Part shown: piece after piece, positions 52,760-61,739 of the stretch
Layout of the letters: each line of letters opens with the position of its first letter
Position numbering within the stretch: position 1 is the first letter of the stretch
From: Maribrevibacterium harenarium
GTDB lineage: Bacteria; Pseudomonadota; Gammaproteobacteria; Pseudomonadales; Marinomonadaceae
Assembly (NCBI RefSeq): GCF_006385675.1
Contig: NZ_VFRR01000005.1
Coordinates: forward strand, 62,001 to 126,000
Reading direction: 5' to 3'
DNA length: 64,000 nt
Made by a program: the position numbers and the translations under genes
The notes under the pieces: model-generated
Seen by the model: the letters and a program-made list of their open reading frames with translations, nothing else
What the model was told of the DNA's origin: nothing
The model's database searches: none

Positions 52760-53485
52760 TCACAAGCCACGAACCCATTGCCAACCAAAATGAATTAGGG
52801 CAACTAATAGGAATAAAATTACCTGATGGGAGAGATAGATGGGTAGCGCGTAGCGTCCCAATGATATCACCCACGTGACAGCTTTGGTGGAAGGTAAATG
52901 GATGTGGTGTACTCCGAGTTTACCCAGCAGCGGGCCGACTAGCACCACACCCAGCCAGGGAAGAGGGGCGACATAGTCGAGGGTCTGCCTTGGCATACCG
53001 AGAGCGCTTGAAAACCAGCGACGTAGCTCGCTCATATCTACCTGGGGCAAAATATAGGGCAAACTAATTAGCAGTATACCTAGCGCACCAGAGAGTACCG
53101 GTAAGTGAGCAATGGAGCGACCAACCAGGCCAGCGATAAGAATAAAGTGCAAGATTCCAAAAAAGATCCAATTATTTGGAAACATCAACCATGACCCTAG
53201 TGATACTAACCCAGCTCCTAGTGCCAACTTACCAAGGTTGCTAAGATAACGCGTTAAAGATTGCTGCATCGCGACGGCGAGATAGTTAGACCAGCCCACA
53301 GCGGTTAAGAACAAAGTAAGAATAATCGCGCGGAAAGTGACCCAGAATGGATCTTGCAACGAATATTCTAGGTACCCGAAATAGCGCCAATCCCAGCAGA
53401 AGTGAAACACCATCATAAGTATGACGGCCGTGCCACGATAGAAATCGAGCAATGGGAAACGGGCTGAGCGGGGAGATGTCTGCAT
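52760..53485 (-). CDS. DUF1624 membrane protein (heparan-alpha-glucosaminide N-acetyltransferase-like)
   Basis: A 241-residue inner-membrane protein with about seven helices. The DUF1624 start is FPLLDFYRGTAVILMMVFHF, then CWDWRYFGYL, with the family's His in the first helix. It continues with FFGILHFILIAGLVG and PWLGVVLVGPLLGK. The C-terminus has GRYALPIYLSHQ. The family is thought to acetylate sugars or glycans across the membrane; the substrate is unknown. The start lies only 12 bases from that of the divergent AlkB-like gene. Confidence 0.86.
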   Translation of the reverse strand: MQTSPRSARFPLLDFYRGTAVILMMVFHFCWDWRYFGYLEYSLQDPFWVTFRAIILTLFLTAVGWSNYLAVAMQQSLTRYLSNLGKLALGAGLVSLGSWLMFPNNWIFFGILHFILIAGLVGRSIAHLPVLSGALGILLISLPYILPQVDMSELRRWFSSALGMPRQTLDYVAPLPWLGVVLVGPLLGKLGVHHIHLPSTKAVTWVISLGRYALPIYLSHQVILFLLVALIHFGWQWVRGL

Positions 53486-53497
53486 AAGAGAAATGGG

Positions 53498-54067
53498 ATG
53501 CCTTCAAATCATATCGCTGCACCATACCGATATATTGTGACAGCCTCAAGTGAGCGTTGGTCTTTTGCCTACCTACATAAGCATATTGACTGGCAGGAAG
53601 AGGAGCTAATTATGTTTGGTAAGGCGGTCAAATCGCCACGTTTGGTGGCGTTTTATGGGGAGCAAGGAGTGTGCTACAGCTACAGTGGTCAAGCCTATTA
53701 CGGGCGAGGTATCCCAGACTGGTTACGGCCGCTGTTCGCGAAGGCATACGAGATCAGTGGTCAAACATTCAATACCGTGCTGTGTAATCTTTATCGTAAT
53801 GGTAAAGATTACATGGGGTGGCATAGCGATGATGAGCCGTCCCTTGGTCCTGCGCCTAAAATCGTCATGTATAGTGCTGGTGCGACGAGAGATTTCTGTC
53901 TACGCCTAAAAGGGGAGACTAGCCAGCGCCTGATTCAATCGATTGATGACGGTAGTTGGTTAGAGATGCAAGCCGAAATGCAGGTCGTTTGGCAACACGC
54001 CTTACCAAAGCGGCTACGAGTAACGCAGCCGCGTGTGAGTCTGACCTTTCGTCAGGTTATTCGCTAA
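53498..54067 (+). CDS. AlkB-like 2-oxoglutarate/Fe(II) dioxygenase (ALKBH2/3 type)
   Basis: A 189-residue nucleic acid demethylase-type protein. The iron ligands are His and Asp in GWHSDDEPSL and the distal His in VVWQHALPKRL. The 2-oxoglutarate arginine is in PRVSLTFR (R-x5-R). The substrate-side motifs KSPRLVAFYGEQG and FNTVLCNLYRNGKDY are those of ALKBH2/3-like repair enzymes rather than of E. coli AlkB. It probably removes alkyl adducts from DNA or RNA. The ribosome binding site before the ATG is weak. Confidence 0.88.
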   Translation: MPSNHIAAPYRYIVTASSERWSFAYLHKHIDWQEEELIMFGKAVKSPRLVAFYGEQGVCYSYSGQAYYGRGIPDWLRPLFAKAYEISGQTFNTVLCNLYRNGKDYMGWHSDDEPSLGPAPKIVMYSAGATRDFCLRLKGETSQRLIQSIDDGSWLEMQAEMQVVWQHALPKRLRVTQPRVSLTFRQVIR

Positions 54068-54070
54068 GTC

Positions 54071-54721
54071 CTAGGGGGCTTTACGGTAACGCTTCCAGCT
54101 AGCGGTTGCAGTATCGTGTTCAAAGACGATACGGTCATGCAGCCGACTAGGGCGCCCTTGCCAAAACTCGATGCGCTCTGCGGCAACGGAATAACCGCCC
54201 CAATTGACCGGGCAGGGTAATGTGTCCACGTCTTGGTACTGGTTTTCTTTCTCAGCAAATTCGTTAATCAAGACTTCGCGACCTGATACTACTTGGCTTT
54301 GGCGAGAAATCGACGCCGCAATCTGGCTACCTTTCGGGCGCGTCGCGAAGTAGCTTTCAGAGGTTGCGCGTGCCACTTTGGTCGCTTTGCCTTCGATACG
54401 TACCTGGCGCGACAGCGCTGGCCAGAAAAAAGTCAGGGCGACGTTGTCGTTAGTCGCAATTTCTTGTCCTTTGTCGCTGTCGTAGTTGGTATAAAAAGAG
54501 AAGTTAGCATCCTCTCTTTGTTTCAACAGTACCACACGACCGTGGGGGCGCCCATTTGCATCTGCTGTCGATAATGTCATGGCCGTAGGGTCATCGGGGC
54601 ATGCAGTAATGGCTTCTTCAAGCCAACTGTCAAACAGTGGCAGCGGATCCAAGCCTGCTTTGTCTTCAGTTAAATCATCAAACTGATAATCACGACGGAT
54701 AGATTGTAAATCTCGATTCAT
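54071..54721 (-). CDS. pdxH: Pyridoxamine 5'-phosphate oxidase
   Basis: FMN-dependent enzyme giving pyridoxal 5'-phosphate. The 216 residues match PdxH: RRDYQFDDLTEDKAGLDPLP, MTLSTADANGRPHGRVVLLK (FMN phosphate site) and SFYTNYDSDKGQEIA. FWPALSRQVRIEG and YFATRPKGSQIAASISRQS follow, then VNWGGYSVAAERIEFWQG and RLHDR. The family ending RLAP is YRKAP here. It converges on the AlkB-like gene with three bases between and follows coq7. Confidence 0.95.
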   Translation of the reverse strand: MNRDLQSIRRDYQFDDLTEDKAGLDPLPLFDSWLEEAITACPDDPTAMTLSTADANGRPHGRVVLLKQREDANFSFYTNYDSDKGQEIATNDNVALTFFWPALSRQVRIEGKATKVARATSESYFATRPKGSQIAASISRQSQVVSGREVLINEFAEKENQYQDVDTLPCPVNWGGYSVAAERIEFWQGRPSRLHDRIVFEHDTATASWKRYRKAP

Positions 54722-54725
54722 ATAA

Positions 54726-55364
54726 TTAGATCCGATAAGTTGAAACAGTCATCACTTTAGAAACCAATGTCATCACTTTCATAACAGGTTCCGGAAATTC
54801 ATAGCCACCGGAGTCTAGGGCCATTTGCTTGTGTTTGGCTTCATCCACATGCATTTGCGCCAAAATCGCATTCGAGCGGGCATCTTGGGCTGGGAGTGCG
54901 GCCATATGCTTGTCGAGGTGAACGCACACTTGGTCTTCTGTAGCAGCAACAAATCCCAAGGATAATTTGTCGCTGATAGCACCAGCTCCCGCCCCGATAG
55001 CAAAGGAAGCACCATAGAACAACGGTGTCAGGAGACTAGGGCGGCTGCCTAACTCATATAAGCGTTCTTCACACCAGACCAGATGGTCGATTTCCTCGTC
55101 AGCAGCATGTTCCATTTCTTGACGTACACTCTCAAGCTTGGCTGTCGCTGCTTGACCGGCATAGAGAGCCTGAGCACATACTTCTCCAGTATGGTTAATA
55201 CGCATCAAACCAATTGCATGACGTTTTTCTTCCGGCGTCATGTCTGCTTCTGGATGCTGCGTGGCGGGAGACGGACGAAAAGACTTTGCAGCCCTGGGGA
55301 CAATGGTTTGCAATGCTCGATCAAGCTGCATTATGCCCTTGTCCACAAATGATAAGGCTCTCAT
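54726..55364 (-). CDS. coq7: 2-polyprenyl-3-methyl-6-methoxy-1,4-benzoquinone monooxygenase (Coq7)
   Basis: Di-iron carboxylate hydroxylase of ubiquinone synthesis, functional equivalent of UbiF. The 212 residues carry the ligands as in Coq7: E in [15 protein letters not shown]-x2-H in [11 protein letters not shown] in [14 protein letters not shown] and E-x2-H in [19 protein letters not shown] lies upstream of the ATG. Presence of Coq7 in place of UbiF fits Oceanospirillales and Pseudomonas-type gammaproteobacteria. Confidence 0.94.
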   Translation of the reverse strand: MRALSFVDKGIMQLDRALQTIVPRAAKSFRPSPATQHPEADMTPEEKRHAIGLMRINHTGEVCAQALYAGQAATAKLESVRQEMEHAADEEIDHLVWCEERLYELGSRPSLLTPLFYGASFAIGAGAGAISDKLSLGFVAATEDQVCVHLDKHMAALPAQDARSNAILAQMHVDEAKHKQMALDSGGYEFPEPVMKVMTLVSKVMTVSTYRI

Positions 55365-55387
55365 TGAGGAACTCCTCTTGTTAATTA

Positions 55388-55729
55388 TTAGCCTGGTGGC
55401 CAGCTCATTGCGCGACCACCTAGTACGTGCATATGAATGTGGTAGACAGTTTGTCCACCTTGCTCATTGCAATTCATTACTACCCGATAGCCACTATCCG
55501 CGATGCCTTTCTCTTTAGCCACTTTAGCTGCAACGATGGGTAACTTGCCAATCACCGGTGCATCTTCTAAAGCTAAATCATTCAAGGTGCTAAAGTGTTT
55601 TTTCGGTATCACAAGGAAATGATGTGGAGCTTGAGGCGCAATATCTTCAAAAGCAATGACGTCATCGTCTTCGAATAAGATTTTGGCCGGTATCTCTCCG
55701 TTTACTAATTTGCAAAATAAGCAGTCCAT
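55388..55729 (-). CDS. hinT: HIT-family purine nucleoside phosphoramidase (HinT)
   Basis: A 113-residue HIT-family hydrolase of adenosine 5'-monophosphoramidates. The histidine triad is [14 protein letters not shown] (H-x-H-x-H), with the N-terminal [19 protein letters not shown] and [17 protein letters not shown] typical of HinT. AAAGGAG lies before the ATG. It lies 23 bases upstream of coq7 on the same strand and may be in one transcript with coq7 and pdxH. Confidence 0.93.
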   Translation of the reverse strand: MDCLFCKLVNGEIPAKILFEDDDVIAFEDIAPQAPHHFLVIPKKHFSTLNDLALEDAPVIGKLPIVAAKVAKEKGIADSGYRVVMNCNEQGGQTVYHIHMHVLGGRAMSWPPG

Positions 55730-55804
55730 AATAACTCCTTTACGAGCAACTATTATTGAAGGTTCAGTTTTCGTCTACAAGAGAGAAAACAAGTGAGCTT
55801 GATG

Positions 55805-58051
55805 TTAAGCAATGAGTTTGGTTAAACGACGTATGTGCGCAAGGTATCTTCGCTCCAAATCGTGCTCATAGATTAAGCCGTCAAAGCCTTGATTATGGCA
55901 GTAACGTTCGGAAATACGAATATTATCGGTGATTAACAAAGTGATATCGTTAGGACTAAGGTAGTTTCGAATACGTGAGATTAGGGCTGCATCACTGTTC
56001 GCTTCATCTTCGAACAAGCAAATTATCACGCTCTCATCTTCGTCACGTTTACGAGTTAGCATTTGCACCAAGTCTTCGAGGTCTGCGACGTGGTGCATGG
56101 CACCTACGTTATTTTCGGACACATACATAGTGCGTTCCATGAGCGCGGTATAATGGCCGAACAGTAATACACTCGTTTTTAGGTTGAACGATGGCTGTTG
56201 TTGTCGCCCAATACTGGCCTTCAGCGGGAGAGTGATCAAACCTCTACGCTGGCTGCCTACCCCCTGGTCTTCAAACTTACCATTTAGAAAATCTAGCACA
56301 TGGATGGCGTGGCGTATCCCGATATTCCCCGTGGCAGCTAAATCTATGGACGTAGGCATCGGTTCTATGACAATCTCAAGTTTGACGGAATGGTCTTGGG
56401 TATCTTTGAATTCCGGTGTATTAAAGCAGATAGTCAGTTCCTGATCTGAATAGAGTTGTAGCTCGTAACACAGGGTAACCAAAAGATGTTGCAGCATAGG
56501 GGCATTGGAATGAATGTCTACCTTTAGGGACTTATCGTATTCAAAGAGCACTGATTGATAATCTGCGCCAGCCGTACGAGAACTTAACTGTACCTCGCGA
56601 ATCAGGGTATCCAGACTAACGGGTAGAGTCTGCTCCCGTACCCTTCCAGTCTCAATATCTATGAGTGTGCTAATGCGGTTACTAAGTTGCTCCATGCCAA
56701 CCTTGGCGGATGCCAGCGCAGTGCGCTGTTCCTCATTGTTTGGCAGCGTGGGGACTATGCCGGTCATAATATTGATGGGATAGGCAAGTCGCCTCTTGAT
56801 GTCATCTAGTAGTTGTAGTGAAACATCCCGAGAGTAGCCGGGGGAATACTTCCCGACCACATGAGAGTTGGCATGACGTTGTCGCAGCAACATGCCAGTG
56901 AAGTGGATTAGCGCCTCAGCCAAAATAGAGAGTGTGAGCCCCCATTCATACCAAAACATGCTAGATATCATGCCATACGCTGTCAGGATCCACAGAAAAT
57001 GCCCAAATGTTAAAGTTGACCTGGCAAGAAGGTAATACCCGGCATAGGGCACTTTTTTCAGGTAGGCAAAAAATCCCGCTAGGAACAGCAACATCAGAGT
57101 GCCGGTAGCCATGAGCGATAGGTATCTAATGTTTAGTTGTTCTGGTATGAGGGAATAAATGAGGCCGAGAAATCCATTAAGCAAACCTAAGCCAAGCAGT
57201 AAGCGATCAAGTTTAGGTAGTGTGGTTGCTGTGTTTAAATATAGACGGGTGAATAGGGAGATAGTGGCAGCACACCCGAGAGCAGACAAGTTGTAGAGCC
57301 GTTCCTGTAGTCCCGTAAAGGTTGGAAACCAATCATAGAGATAGCCATGAACGGATAAGTGTAAGGTGATCAAACCTGCTAGAATGCCACTGAAAATCAG
57401 ATACATGATATTGCTTAGGCGTAGCCAAAAAACAATATTGGTAAATAAGACGATGAAGGCAATGCCGAGAATGATGCCTGTCCAAAGTTGCTCCCTTTGT
57501 GTATCGGCAAAAGTATCGGATAAAGTCTTCACTTCTGCGGTCAGATTGATTGGTACGTTGGAGTCAATCTTCAGGTATATGGTAAATAACGGCGGCAGCG
57601 GATCGGGCAATGGCACGATAAATTCAGCATGTTTTATCGGGCGCCCTTGGGCAGGATTGTATTCACCTAGCTCCGCCAAAGGGCCGATTAGATTGAGTTC
57701 AGGTATAAAAATGCTTAATTGCTGTAACCGAGGTGCATTGATATGCAAAGCAACGGGAGCTCGTGCGCTAGACTGAATGGCAACTTGAGCTCGTAACCAA
57801 ACGCTGCCATCGACTAGGCCAAATTGTAGGAAATCTCGCTCAATGGGCACAAAGCGTCGTGAGTAGGTATCTGTTTCGATCAGCTCCTGGGAAAGCTGTT
57901 TGGTTTCGTCAATAAAGAGGTAACCAATCTTGCCCAAGTTAGCTCGGGAGATATTGTCATCTAGGATCGCAATATTCGGCGCTGAGTAGGCGCTTGCGAA
58001 AAACATTAATAAAACGAAAAAAAGCAGTCGTTGTAACATGCGATAAGTCAA
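55805..58051 (-). CDS. 7TM-DISM sensor with degenerate histidine-kinase and receiver domains
   Basis: A 749-residue membrane protein. A signal segment is followed by a periplasmic 7TMR-DISMED2 domain (about 35-175, FGLVDGSVWLRAQVAIQ). Seven helices (about 185-390) follow. The DHp-like part has LLDDIKRRLAYPINIMTGIV, where the phospho-His position is not histidine. The ATPase-like part has LLVTLCYELQLYSDQELTI in place of the N box, with a remnant glycine region GVGSQRRGLITLPL. The last 115 residues have a receiver-like alternation without a DD pair or a phospho-Asp where expected. It is probably a non-catalytic sensor. The TTG at 58051 follows GGAGG; ATG at 58039 is the alternative. Confidence 0.78.
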   Translation of the reverse strand: MTYRMLQRLLFFVLLMFFASAYSAPNIAILDDNISRANLGKIGYLFIDETKQLSQELIETDTYSRRFVPIERDFLQFGLVDGSVWLRAQVAIQSSARAPVALHINAPRLQQLSIFIPELNLIGPLAELGEYNPAQGRPIKHAEFIVPLPDPLPPLFTIYLKIDSNVPINLTAEVKTLSDTFADTQREQLWTGIILGIAFIVLFTNIVFWLRLSNIMYLIFSGILAGLITLHLSVHGYLYDWFPTFTGLQERLYNLSALGCAATISLFTRLYLNTATTLPKLDRLLLGLGLLNGFLGLIYSLIPEQLNIRYLSLMATGTLMLLFLAGFFAYLKKVPYAGYYLLARSTLTFGHFLWILTAYGMISSMFWYEWGLTLSILAEALIHFTGMLLRQRHANSHVVGKYSPGYSRDVSLQLLDDIKRRLAYPINIMTGIVPTLPNNEEQRTALASAKVGMEQLSNRISTLIDIETGRVREQTLPVSLDTLIREVQLSSRTAGADYQSVLFEYDKSLKVDIHSNAPMLQHLLVTLCYELQLYSDQELTICFNTPEFKDTQDHSVKLEIVIEPMPTSIDLAATGNIGIRHAIHVLDFLNGKFEDQGVGSQRRGLITLPLKASIGRQQQPSFNLKTSVLLFGHYTALMERTMYVSENNVGAMHHVADLEDLVQMLTRKRDEDESVIICLFEDEANSDAALISRIRNYLSPNDITLLITDNIRISERYCHNQGFDGLIYEHDLERRYLAHIRRLTKLIA

Positions 58052-58099
58052 TGCAGCCTCCTCCAAGAGGCTTCCATTATTAACTAGATAGAGGGTGCA

Positions 58100-58351
58100 A
58101 TGCTATATCCAATCTTGGTTGAGTATTATGTTTGGTGGTGTATCGGTTTGCTAGGAGTAACTTGGTTCACGCGTTCTGGTGATTTGGTCAGTCGTCGTAA
58201 CAGAATGTATTTTTATGGGATGTTGGCAGCGATCGGTTTCGTACTTGGTTTTGACTGGATGGGCGGTGTGATTTTCGGTTTGTTGGTGTTGGAAGTCGGT
58301 ACGGTTTTCAAACGTTGGCTGGATGCCAAGCAAGCTAATCTGAACAAGTAG
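58100..58351 (+). CDS. Small membrane protein of unknown function
   Basis: An 83-residue protein I do not recognise. It has two or three hydrophobic segments (about 5-24, 38-50 and 53-67) and charged ends (SRRNRMYF, KRWLDAKQANLNK). AGAGGG precedes the ATG, and a terminator follows 18 bases after the stop. It is divergent from the 7TM sensor gene with 48 bases between the starts and could share control with it. Confidence 0.65.
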   Translation: MLYPILVEYYVWWCIGLLGVTWFTRSGDLVSRRNRMYFYGMLAAIGFVLGFDWMGGVIFGLLVLEVGTVFKRWLDAKQANLNK

Positions 58352-58368
58352 TCGGCTATAGCGATAAA

Positions 58369-58394
58369 AAAAGGCCACATGATGGTGGCCTTTT
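58369..58394. terminator. Bidirectional Rho-independent terminator between the small membrane protein and purD
   Basis: AAAAGGCCAC (58369-58378) and GTGGCCTTTT (58385-58394) form a 10-bp stem with a 6-base loop. A seven-A run on the plus strand gives a strong T-run on the minus strand, so it mainly ends purH-purD; the plus-strand T-run of four serves the small gene. Confidence 0.88.
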
Positions 58395-58422
58395 ACAAGT
58401 AACTAGGCGTTGCCTGGATGCT

Positions 58423-59712
58423 TTATTTAGCTTGTTCGCGAGCGACGGCCCGGTGACCGATGTCGGTACGGAAGTAAACCTTATCCCAAGAGATTTGGTT
58501 TACCACGTCGTAGGCACCTGCTTGCGCTTCCGCAACCGTCTCACCAAGTGATACAGCACAAAGCACGCGACCGCCGTTGGTGACAACCTTGCCATCTTTG
58601 GAGCTCGTACCAGCATGGAAAACTTTCTGATGCTCAGGTAAAGCAACATCATGGCCGGAGATGACGTCTCCTTTGTTGTAAGATGCAGGGTAACCGCCAG
58701 CTGCTAGCACAACGCCTAAACTTGCACGTGGATCCCAATCGGCTTCTACCGACTCAAGCTCACCATTAATGGCAGCTAGACACATAGACACAAGATCAGA
58801 GCGTAGACGCATCATGATGGGTTGTGTTTCTGGGTCACCGAAACGGCAGTTGTATTCCAGCACTTTAGGGGTGCCGTCCTGTGCGACCATGACACCTGCA
58901 TACAGGAAGCCACGGTAGCGGTTGCCTTCAGCATTCATGCCTTTTACTGTTGGCATGATGACTTCATTCATGATGCGGTCGTGAATTTCAGCCGTCACAA
59001 CCGGAGCAGGGGAGTAGGCTCCCATGCCGCCAGTGTTAGGGCCTTGGTCACCGTTATCCCGAGCTTTATGGTCTTGGCTTGATGCCATTGGCAGAACCGT
59101 CTCACCATCAACCATGACGATGAAACTAGCTTCTTCACCTACTAGGAACTCTTCAATGACAACGCGAGAGCCGGCTTCACCAAATGCATTACCTGCTAGC
59201 ATGTCTTCAACTGCTTCAATCGCTTCGGCTTCGGTTTGTGCTAGGATCACCCCTTTACCTGCAGCAAGGCCGTCAGCCTTAACTACGATTGGTGCGCCTT
59301 TTTCTTTGATGTAGGCAATCGCTGGTGGGATTTCAGTGAAGTTACCGTATTCCGCTGTGGGAATATTATGGCGAGCAAGGAAGTCTTTGGTGAAGGCTTT
59401 TGAACCCTCTAACTGAGCCGCCGCTTTGGTTGGACCAAAGATAGGGAGACCTGCTGCGTCAAAGGCGTCGACTACACCAATCACCAGTGGTGCTTCAGGG
59501 CCAACAATAGTCAGACCAATGTTGTTGTCTTTTGCAAAGGCTACCAGGGCATCAATGTCTTCAACACCGATGTTTACGTTTTCAACTTTTGCTTCTAGAG
59601 CAGTGCCAGCGTTACCTGGAGCAACGTAAACCATTTCTACGTCGGCAGATTGTGCCGCTTTCCAAGCCAGCGCGTGTTCACGCCCGCCGTTACCAATTAC
59701 AAGAACTTTCAT
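58423..59712 (-). CDS. purD: Phosphoribosylamine--glycine ligase
   Basis: ATP-grasp enzyme making glycinamide ribonucleotide. The 429 residues start KVLVIGNGGREHALAWKAA. ATP-grasp motifs include PIVVKADGLAAGKGVILAQT and EEFLVGEEASFIVMVDGE. DHKARDNGDQGPNTGGMGAY follows, and VLEYNCRFGDPETQPIMMRL near residue 285 carries metal ligands. The C-terminal beta domain ends HRAVAREQ. The length is that of E. coli PurD (429). It follows purH by 20 bases and is terminated at 58369-58394. Confidence 0.97.
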   Translation of the reverse strand: MKVLVIGNGGREHALAWKAAQSADVEMVYVAPGNAGTALEAKVENVNIGVEDIDALVAFAKDNNIGLTIVGPEAPLVIGVVDAFDAAGLPIFGPTKAAAQLEGSKAFTKDFLARHNIPTAEYGNFTEIPPAIAYIKEKGAPIVVKADGLAAGKGVILAQTEAEAIEAVEDMLAGNAFGEAGSRVVIEEFLVGEEASFIVMVDGETVLPMASSQDHKARDNGDQGPNTGGMGAYSPAPVVTAEIHDRIMNEVIMPTVKGMNAEGNRYRGFLYAGVMVAQDGTPKVLEYNCRFGDPETQPIMMRLRSDLVSMCLAAINGELESVEADWDPRASLGVVLAAGGYPASYNKGDVISGHDVALPEHQKVFHAGTSSKDGKVVTNGGRVLCAVSLGETVAEAQAGAYDVVNQISWDKVYFRTDIGHRAVAREQAK

Positions 59713-59732
59713 GCTTGTTTCCTATTCCTATT

Positions 59733-61304
59733 TTAGTGACGGAAGTGGCGCATGCCAGTGAATACCATCGCCATACCCGCTTCATCAGCGGCTGCGATTA
59801 CTTCGTCATCACGCATTGAGCCGCCAGGTTGAATAACCGCAGTGATGCCTGCTGCTGCCGCAGCGTCAATGCCGTCACGGAATGGGAAGAAGGCATCGGA
59901 GGCCATAACTGAACCTTCTACTTGTAGGTTCTCATCAGCAGCTTTGATACCTGCGATTTTCGCAGAGTAAACGCGGCTCATCTGGCCTGCACCGACACCG
60001 ATGGTTTGGCTGTTCTTCGCATAGACAATAGCGTTTGATTTCACGAACTTCGCTACTTTCCAAGCAAATAGAAGATCTTTTAGTTCTTCCTCGGAAGGCT
60101 GGCGCTTAGAAACAACTTTAAGGTCGCCAAGTTCAATGGCACCGTCATCACGGTCTTGAACCAATAGGCCACCATTTACACGTTTGTAATCAAGTGCGGC
60201 AGGCTTGTCAGTTGACCACTCGCCACATTCTAAAAGACGAACGTTTTGTTTAGCAGCAACGATTTCAAGTGCAGCAGCGCTTACTTTCGGAGCAATGATG
60301 ACTTCAACGAATTGACGATCAACGATAGCTTGTGCTGTTTCAGCTGTTAGCTCTTGGTTAAAAGCAATGATACCGCCGAAAGCAGAAGTAGGGTCAGTTT
60401 TGAAAGCTAGATCGTAGGCTTCAAGTTGGCTAGCTGCTGTTGCCACACCGCATGGGTTAGCATGTTTAACGATAACACAAGCCGGTTCTTGGAAGCTCTT
60501 AACGCACTCAAGGGCTGCATCAGTATCAGCGATGTTGTTGTAAGAAAGGGCTTTACCTTGAAGTTGCTTCGCAGTACTGATAGAGGCTTCTTGTGGGTTG
60601 GCTTCTACATAAAAAGCCGCTTTCTGGTGTGGGTTCTCGCCGTAACGCATTTCTTCTTGCTTGTTGAATTGCAAGTTAAAAGTACGTGGGAAGTCTTCAC
60701 TACCGCCTTCCACTTTCTTACCTAGGTAATTAGCGATATTGCCATCGTAGTTTGAGGTATGTTCGAACGCTTTAACAGCTAGGTCGAAACGCCGTTCGTA
60801 AGTAAGACCGCCATGCTCTTTTAGAGAAGCTAAGATGCCTTCGTAGCTTACTGGATCAACCACGATGGCAACGTCTTTGTGGTTTTTCGCTGCAGAGCGC
60901 ACCATAGTTGGGCCGCCGATATCGATGTTTTCGATTGCCATTGGCAAATCGCAATCAGGGCGAGCAATGGTGGCTTCGAATGGGTATAGATTGACCACAA
61001 CCATATCGATTTCTTGGATGCCGTGCTCTTGCATGACAGCACCATCGATATCGCGACGTCCCAAGATACCACCGTGTACTTTAGGATGAAGAGTCTTCAC
61101 GCGACCATCCATCATTTCGGGGAAACCTGTGTAGTCAGAGACTTCAATGGCTGCAACACCGTGTTCTAGTAGCAGCTTGTAAGTACCACCTGTAGAGAGG
61201 ATTTCAACGCCTTGATTGGTCAATTCACGGGCGAATTCAACAATACCGGTTTTATCTGACACGCTGATTAGCGCGCGTTTGATGGATTTGGTTGGGGTTG
61301 CCAT
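59733..61304 (-). CDS. purH: Bifunctional AICAR formyltransferase/IMP cyclohydrolase
   Basis: Catalyses the last two steps of IMP synthesis. The 523 residues begin with the IMP cyclohydrolase (MGS-like) domain: [26 protein letters not shown], then [18 protein letters not shown]. The AICAR transformylase domain has [15 protein letters not shown] with the catalytic Lys-His pair, and [15 protein letters not shown] and [11 protein letters not shown]. The ATG at 61304 with GAGAA upstream fits family N-termini; the longer TTG start is unlikely. First gene of purH-purD. Confidence 0.96.
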   Translation of the reverse strand: MATPTKSIKRALISVSDKTGIVEFARELTNQGVEILSTGGTYKLLLEHGVAAIEVSDYTGFPEMMDGRVKTLHPKVHGGILGRRDIDGAVMQEHGIQEIDMVVVNLYPFEATIARPDCDLPMAIENIDIGGPTMVRSAAKNHKDVAIVVDPVSYEGILASLKEHGGLTYERRFDLAVKAFEHTSNYDGNIANYLGKKVEGGSEDFPRTFNLQFNKQEEMRYGENPHQKAAFYVEANPQEASISTAKQLQGKALSYNNIADTDAALECVKSFQEPACVIVKHANPCGVATAASQLEAYDLAFKTDPTSAFGGIIAFNQELTAETAQAIVDRQFVEVIIAPKVSAAALEIVAAKQNVRLLECGEWSTDKPAALDYKRVNGGLLVQDRDDGAIELGDLKVVSKRQPSEEELKDLLFAWKVAKFVKSNAIVYAKNSQTIGVGAGQMSRVYSAKIAGIKAADENLQVEGSVMASDAFFPFRDGIDAAAAAGITAVIQPGGSMRDDEVIAAADEAGMAMVFTGMRHFRH

Positions 61305-61360
61305 ATAGTTTCTCAAGTTTATCAACGTAGTTTTCGGGAACTTTTGGGGTTAGAAACGAA

Positions 61361-61382
61361 AAAAGGGCGTGAACGCCCTTTT
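61361..61382 (-). terminator. Rho-independent terminator after fis
   Basis: On the minus strand GGGCG and CGCCC form a 5-bp G+C stem with a TTCA loop, extended by flanking A/T pairs, followed by a six-T run. It begins just after the fis stop and separates dusB-fis from purH-purD. Confidence 0.85.
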
Positions 61383-61385
61383 CAT

Positions 61386-61664
61386 TTATAACATGCCGTA
61401 CTGCTTCAATTTTTTGCGCAGAGTACCGCGATTTAATCCTAAGATGGTAGACGCTTTGGTCTGATTGTCTTTAGTATAATTCATCACTGATTCAAGTAGA
61501 GGCGCTTCCACTTCCGCTAGCACCAACTGATAAAGATCGGTGACAGGTTGTCCATCGAGGTGAGCGAAGTAGTTTTGCAGGGCCTTTTCTACATTATCGC
61601 GTAGCGTTTGGGATTGCTCAGCTGAAGCCGCTTGAAACGTTTGAGTATGAGTTTGTTCTACCAC
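61386..61664 (-). CDS. fis: DNA-binding protein Fis
   Basis: A 92-residue nucleoid-associated protein and factor for inversion stimulation. The C-terminal helix-turn-helix is [19 protein letters not shown], then [16 protein letters not shown], nearly as in E. coli Fis. The N-terminal activation arm and core helices are [17 protein letters not shown] and [15 protein letters not shown]. The start is GTG with AAGG upstream. It follows dusB, the conserved dusB-fis operon. Confidence 0.96.
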   Translation of the reverse strand: MVEQTHTQTFQAASAEQSQTLRDNVEKALQNYFAHLDGQPVTDLYQLVLAEVEAPLLESVMNYTKDNQTKASTILGLNRGTLRKKLKQYGML

Positions 61665-61739
61665 AGAATAACCTTCTAATTTTAAAGCTAACCATCTTGA
61701 AGTCAGGCAAAAATGCGCGACTCAATGACCCGAGAGACT

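Noticed and set aside
57366-57776. 136-codon plus-strand frame opposite the 7TM sensor gene
   Set aside because: Fully antisense to a long gene with coherent domain structure and with no supporting ribosome binding site.
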